This document shows, piece by piece, positions 59,488-64,000 of a DNA stretch of 64,000 nt. Each line of letters opens with the position of its first letter. Positions within the stretch are counted from its first letter, which is position 1. The notes below the pieces were generated by a model that was not told the origin of the DNA, did not search any database, and worked only from the letters and a program-made list of their open reading frames with translations. Origin of the DNA: Eurosta solidaginis (taxonomy: Eukaryota; Arthropoda; Insecta; Diptera; Tephritidae); contig NC_090321.1 of assembly GCF_040869045.1 (NCBI RefSeq), forward strand, positions 27,835,426 through 27,899,425, read 5' to 3'. The position numbers were made by a program, and so were the translations under genes.

Positions 59488-61308
59488 AACAAGTAAGGAA
59501 GGTTAAGTTCGGGTGTACCCGAACATTACATACTCAGTTGAGAGCTATGGTGACAACATAAGGGAAAATAACCATGTAGGAAAATGAACCGAGGGAAACC
59601 CTGGAATATGTTTGTATGACCTGTGTATCAAATGAAAGGCATTAAAGAGTATTTTATGAGGGAGTGGACCATAGTTCTATAGGTGGACGCCATTTAGGGA
59701 TATCGCCAAAAAGGTGGATCAGGGTTGACTCTAGACTTTGTTTGTACGATATGGGTATCAAATGAAAAGTGTTAATGAGTATTTTTAAAAGGGAGTGGGC
59801 CCTCGTTTTATAGGTGGTCGCCTTTTCGAGATATCCCATAAAGGTGGACCAGGGGTGACTCTAGAATGTGTTTGTACGATATTGGTATCAAATTAAAGGT
59901 ATTAATGAGACCTTTAAAAGGGAGTGATGGTAGCTGTATATGTGAAGGCGTTTTCCAGATATCGGCCAAAATGTGGACCAGGGTGACCCAGAACATCATC
60001 TGTTGGATACTGCTAATTTATTTATATATGTAATACCTGCCAAGATTTCAAGGGTTCTTTATTTCACCCTGCAGAACTTTTCATTTTCTTCTACTTAATA
60101 TGGTAGGTGTCACAACCATTTTACAAAGTTTTTTCTAAAGTTATATTTCGCGTCAATAAACCAATCCAATTATCATGTTTCATCCCTCATTTCGTATTTG
60201 GTATAGAATTATGGAATTTTTTTTTTTCATTTTTCGTAATATTCGATATCGAAAAAGTGGGCGTAGTTACGGCCCGATTTCGTTAATTTTAAACAGCGAT
60301 CTGAGATGAGTGCCCAGGAACCTACGTACCAAATTTCATCAAGATACCTCAAAATTTACTCAAGTTATCGTGTTAAAGGCCATGCGGAAGGACAGACGGA
60401 CGACTGTGTATAAAAACTGGGCGTGGCTTCAACCGATTTCGCCCGTTTTCACGGAAAACAGTTAACGTCATAATATCTATGCCCCTACCAAATTTCGAAA
60501 GGATTGGTAAATTTTTGTTCGACTTATGGCATTAAAAGTATCCTAGACAAATTAAATGAAAAAGGGCGGAGCAACGCCCATTTTGAAATTTTCTTTTATT
60601 TTTGTATTTTGTTGCACCATATCATTACTGGAGTTGAATGTTGACATAACTTACTTATATACTGTAAAGATATTACATTTTTTGTTAAAATTTTACTTTA
60701 AAAAAATTTTTTTTTAAAAGTGGGCGTGGTCCTTCTCCGATTTCGCTAATTTTTGCTAAGCGTATATATAGTAATAGGAGTAACGTTCCTGCCAAATTTT
60801 ATCATGATATCTTCAACGACTGCCAAATTACAGCTTGCGAAATTTTAAATTACCTTCTTTTAAAAGCGGGCGGTGCCACGCCCATTGTCCAAAATTTTAC
60901 CAGTTCTCTATTCTGTGTCATAAGGTCAACCCATCCACCAAGTTTCATCGTTTTAGTTTTCTTTGGTAATGAATTATCGCACTTTTTCGGTTTTTCGAAA
61001 TTTTCGATATCGAAAAAGTGGGCGTGGTTATGGTCCGATTTCTTTTATTTTAAATAGAGATCTGAGATGAGTGCTCAGGAATCTACACACCAAATTTCAT
61101 CAATTTTCCTCAAAATTTACTCAAGTTATCGTGTTAACGGACGGACGGACGGACGGACGGACATGGCTCAATCAAATTTTTTTTCGATCCTGATTATTTT
61201 GATATATGGAAGTCTATATCTATCTCGTTTCCTTTATACCTGTACAACCAACCGTTATCCAATCAAACTTAATATACTCTGTGAGCTCTGCTCAACTAAG
61301 TATAAAAA
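59488..61308 (-). mobile_element. DINE-like subfamily E, copy 4
   Basis: Minus-strand copy from ACAAGTAAGGAAGGTTAAGT to CTCAACTAAGTATAAAAA, including the (GGAC)n tract at 61137-61160, ACGCCCATTTTGAAATTTTC blocks and about two to three satellite-type units near 59640-59960. About 1.8 kb. It lies inside a subfamily B copy. Confidence 0.8.
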
Positions 61309-61405
61309 TGGCAAAAAACCAATTTTCACGTTTTTATATTGGAAACTATGGGAGAAATGGCCAAAAATCTTTCTATCTCAACGATCGGTTGTATGGGATA
61401 TATAT

Positions 61406-61955
61406 TGTGACGAATATTAGTGACACTAAGTAATGCTCCCATCACTAATCTGATACTAAGTAAATAAAGCCACAACAACAATAAAGCAAACTGCTACACT
61501 TGTATATAGGTAAACAAATTAATAATTTTCTGCACACATACGTGCGGGGCAACAGAGAGAGATACTCACAAGCGCATGTCATCATCAGCCGCTCACACAT
61601 ACACACGCATATGGATACAAATTGCAAATATACGTGTATATAGCTAGCAAACAAGCATCAGGTTCACGAAATTACTAGACCTTAGGAGAAATGGGTGAAC
61701 GAGGAAACCTAAGAATATAAAAGCGGCACAGGCTGAGGTATCAAGAATCAGTTGGATTTAAGACGCTATCTGGCGAGCAATAGCAGTATTATCATTTAAG
61801 CAAACTATTAGTTGCGAGTTATAAGTGTTATTTGGAAGTACTTTAATAAAGGCCATTTTGCATTATTAAATATTGGAGCTATTTATTCAATAGTTTAGTG
61901 ATTCGAACGTTAGCAGAAGATTGCAGATAAGAGGATTTACAGTAAGTTCGATACA
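61406..61955 (+). repeat. 5' LTR
   Basis: 550 bp. Contains a TATA box TATAAAAG (61716-61723) and an AATAAA signal near 61846. Ends GTTCGATACA just before the primer binding site. Confidence 0.85.
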
Positions 61956-61957
61956 AT

Positions 61958-61972
61958 TGGTGTCAGAAGAGG
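61958..61972 (+). other. primer binding site, tRNA-Leu-like
   Basis: TGGTGTCAGAAGAGG starts two bases after the 5' LTR. TGGTGTCAGAAG is the complement of the 3' end of an insect leucine tRNA plus CCA, as I remember it. Confidence 0.6.
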
Positions 61973-62014
61973 AATTGTTGAACAAATTCCGAAGACTTCG
62001 AATACAACTTGGAC

Positions 62015-62230
62015 ATGGCAAAGTTGAGTGAATTGACGATCCAGCAACTGAAGGAGGAGTTGGAAGTCCGTGGATTGGCTACTTTTGGCGATAAATCCCA
62101 GCTGCTATGGTATAATATTGTGAAACGTCAGACGGTACTGATGATGCAAAGTCAATCCGTCAAGATCAAGCTCTGCGAATTAGTTCTTCATTGGCCAAAC
62201 AACAGATTGCTAGGGCACGATTCAGGATAA
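62015..62230 (+). pseudogene. gag-like N-terminus with SAP-type motif, truncated
   Basis: From the ATG at 62015 the frame reads MAKLSELTIQQLKEELEVRG, then LATFGDKSQLL. The L..L....LK.EL..RGL...G.K..L pattern is a SAP-like helix-turn motif, seen at the start of some LTR-element gag proteins. The match ends around residue 40; the rest of the frame runs over sequence that in another frame encodes pol. This supports a deletion junction near 62120. Confidence 0.55.
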
Positions 62231-62508
62231 TGAGTAGTAAGATGAAAGGCAGGTACGATGAGAGGAATAATTCGGAAGGTTTCTTGGAGGGAGATTTGGT
62301 ACTGCTATACATCCCTCACCAGCGGAAAGGTATTCCATACAAATTTTGGTGCAGTTGGGAAGGCCCGTGCAGAGTTGTGAAGAGGATCAGTGATGTCATC
62401 TACCGCATACAAACAATTGGGATACCACGAAATAGAAGGGTGTTTCATTTTGAGAGGCCAGCAGCGGTTAGATCGAGAGATTTGTCTGATCGGGACGATC
62501 AGACTTAG
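62140..62508 (+). pseudogene. pol C-terminal fragment (integrase tail)
   Basis: The frame reads LAKQQIARARFRIMSSKMKG, then EGDLVLLYIPHQRKGIPYKF and WCSWEGPCRVVKRISDVIYR, RVFHFERP. GD.VLLY.P.R.KG...K....WEGP..V..R..DV.YRI is the C-terminal domain of Gypsy-type integrase polyproteins. It terminates at a TAG (62506-62508) just before the 3' LTR. The catalytic integrase core is absent. Confidence 0.8.
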
Positions 62509-62519
62509 GTGGAGGGCAG
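62507..62519 (+). other. polypurine tract
   Basis: AGGTGGAGGGCAG immediately before the 3' LTR; primes second-strand synthesis in LTR elements. Confidence 0.7.
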
Positions 62520-63059
62520 TGTGACGAATATTAGTGACACTAAGTAATGCTCCCATCACTAATCTGATACTAAGTAAATAAAGCTACAAAAACAATAAAG
62601 CAAGCTGATACACTTGTATGTAGGTAAACAAATTAATCATTGTCTGCACACATACGTGTGGGGCAACAGAGAGATATATTCACAAGCGCATGTCATCATC
62701 AGCCGCTCACGCATATGGATACAAATTGCAAATATACGTGTATATAGCTAGCAAAAAAGCATAGGGTTCACGAAATTACTAGACCTTAGGAGAAATGGGT
62801 GAACGAGGAAACCGAAGAGTATAAAAGCGGCACAGGCTGATGCATCAAGGATCAGTTGGATTTAAGACGCTATCTAGCAAGCAATAGCAGTATTATCAGT
62901 TAAGCAAACTATTAGTTGCGAGTTATAAGTGTTATTGTGAAGTAATTTAATAAAGGCCATTTTGCATTATTAAATATTGGAGTTATTTATTCAACAGCTT
63001 AGTGATTCGAACGTTAGCAGAAGATTGCAAATAAGAGGATTTGCAGTAAATTCGTTACA
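62520..63059 (+). repeat. 3' LTR
   Basis: 540 bp, same structure as the 5' LTR, with the TATA-like ATAAAAG at about 62822 and an AATAAA near 62949. Ends TTCGTTACA. Confidence 0.85.
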
Positions 63060-63344
63060 ATATTATATATAGCTCCGATCGAAATGATTTTTTCATGATA
63101 TCTTCTACGATATATTAGAATAAATATTACGAAGTTTAACGTTTTTATATTGGAAATTAAGAGAGAAATTGCCAAAAATCTTTCCATCTGAACGATCGGT
63201 TGTATGGGATATATCCTATATATAGCTCCGATCAAGGTGATTTTTTCAGAAAACCTTTTATGATATATTAAAATATATATCACCTAATTTCACGTTTATA
63301 CTTTCTACATTAAGGGAGAAATGACAAAAAATTTTGATTTTAAA

Positions 63345-63530
63345 TAGTTGTAAGTGAAGTACGCGAGTAATTTAATTGTGAAGTGTTACTACCATAGTAG
63401 TGCTGTAAATAAACAAAATTTTGCTACACAGAAAATTTGAGTTATTTATTCGACAGTTCAACGATTTGAATGATAACAGAATGCGCAGAGTAGTCGAGAA
63501 TTTCCTGAATTTCCCTATCCTAATATTATT
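63345..63530 (+). repeat. partial LTR, related to the solo LTR at 21434
   Basis: TTGTGAAGTGTTACTACC, AAATTTGAGTTATTTATT and GAATTTCCTGAATTTCCC follow the order of the 3' half of the LTR at 21434-21982 (read on its own strand). Only the downstream half is present. Confidence 0.55.
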
Positions 63531-64000
63531 TAAGATCTATTTTTAGAAATGCACTTCTTGGGAATGAAATTCACACTATTTTGTTTGTTATATACAGGAC
63601 TGTTCAAAAATTTTTATATTGAAGTGCAAATCACAAAACTTATACAAAATAATATGTTCACTAAAAAATTTTTAAACCGAAAAAAGAAAAGTTATAATAA
63701 TTTTAAATGTTTAAATAATTTTTGTGGTCCCCTTAATGAATAAACTTTGAAATAAAATTTGTTTTGTTAGTGTAAATTTGACTTTCATACCGAAGTGCCT
63801 AGGCTGCAAATGGAAGTGCTTTTTTTTGCATATAAATTATGAAATTCAGGCACTTTCATTTGAATGGAATTTATATGTGAGGGCATATGGGAGTGCTATG
63901 AAATTTCTGTTTTTTATATGCAAAGTGTGAATTTGTATCTGTGTCTATTCTTGTGGGCAAAACAAAAACAAAAGTACTACAAGTGTTTGTGGGTTGACAT
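63531..64000. other. no gene seen
   Basis: AT-rich sequence with a short 64-codon frame at 63549-63743 without recognisable features. Confidence 0.5.

Larger units (their letters stand above)
61406..63059 (+). mobile_element. Gypsy-type LTR retrotransposon, internally deleted
   Basis: Two LTRs (61406-61955, 62520-63059) that begin TGTGACGAATATTAG and end ..ACA, flanked by ATAT (61402-61405 and 63060-63063). Between them lie a primer binding site, the start of a gag-like frame, the end of a pol frame and a polypurine tract, all in the right order within only ~560 bp. Protease, reverse transcriptase, RNase H and most of integrase are missing. The LTRs differ at a few percent of positions by eye plus small indels. 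Confidence 0.85.
59311..63335 (-). mobile_element. DINE-like subfamily B, copy 3, split into three pieces
   Basis: Minus-strand copy. Piece 1 (59311-59487) is its right terminus (AAACAAGTAAGGACGGGATT). Piece 2 (61309-61405) resumes with TGGCAAAAAACC and CAACGATCGGTTGTATGGGA. Piece 3 (63060-63335) continues with ATATAGCTCCGATCGAAATG and two more tandem units. The order and orientation fit one ancestral copy interrupted by subfamily E (59488-61308) and a Gypsy-type element (61406-63059). The left terminus is missing. Confidence 0.75.

Overview
The window reads as gene-poor insect DNA, most likely from a tephritid fruit fly or a close relative. The evidence is AT-rich sequence, copies resembling the dipteran DINE-1/mini-me group with GTCY tetranucleotide tracts, a tRNA-derived SINE of a type I associate with tephritids, Penelope-like elements, and remnants of several LINE families. 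I could not run searches, so the placement is inference. I found no convincing host protein-coding gene. Almost every long reading frame is part of a retroelement, a simple repeat, or a chance frame.

Layout. 0.8-9.5 kb holds LINE debris (RTE-like, R1/I-like) and small repeats. 10.6-13.3 kb holds a fold-back MITE with a perfect 8-bp target duplication, then (CAA)-tailed repeats with a SINE and a LINE remnant between two of them. 14.35-18.78 kb is bounded by hAT-like ends and a perfect 8-bp duplication; it carries a MITE and a 613-bp near-perfect palindrome. 19.1-20.2 kb is a DINE-like element with an internal ~153-bp tandem repeat. 21.4-22.0 kb is a solo LTR. 23.6-29.9 kb has a second DINE-like type, a decayed Penelope-like element, and a better preserved Penelope-like element with inverted terminal copies and a GIY-YIG domain, with a full SINE inserted at its edge.

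31-39 kb has LINE fragments, a MITE, a long degenerate minisatellite and another DINE-like copy. 40.6-44.3 kb is the most complete autonomous element: a CR1/Jockey-group LINE with an intact ORF1 and a broken ORF2. 45-47 kb is a LINE fragment inside a TTATCG-rich repeat. 47.4-51.4 kb is a ~4-kb DINE-like element whose centre has grown into about 20 copies of a 128-bp satellite. 51.7-56.1 kb has a second fold-back MITE and more LINE fragments. 56.4-57.2 kb is a pentanucleotide (AAAGG) array. 59.0-63.5 kb is a nested stack: one DINE-like copy interrupted by another DINE-like copy and by an internally deleted Gypsy-type LTR element.

The elements do not form a pathway. What links them is insertion order, which can be read from target duplications and interrupted copies. 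The most interesting signals are the satellite growing inside a mobile element, the long hairpin inside the hAT-like element, and the shared termini of two DINE-like subfamilies.
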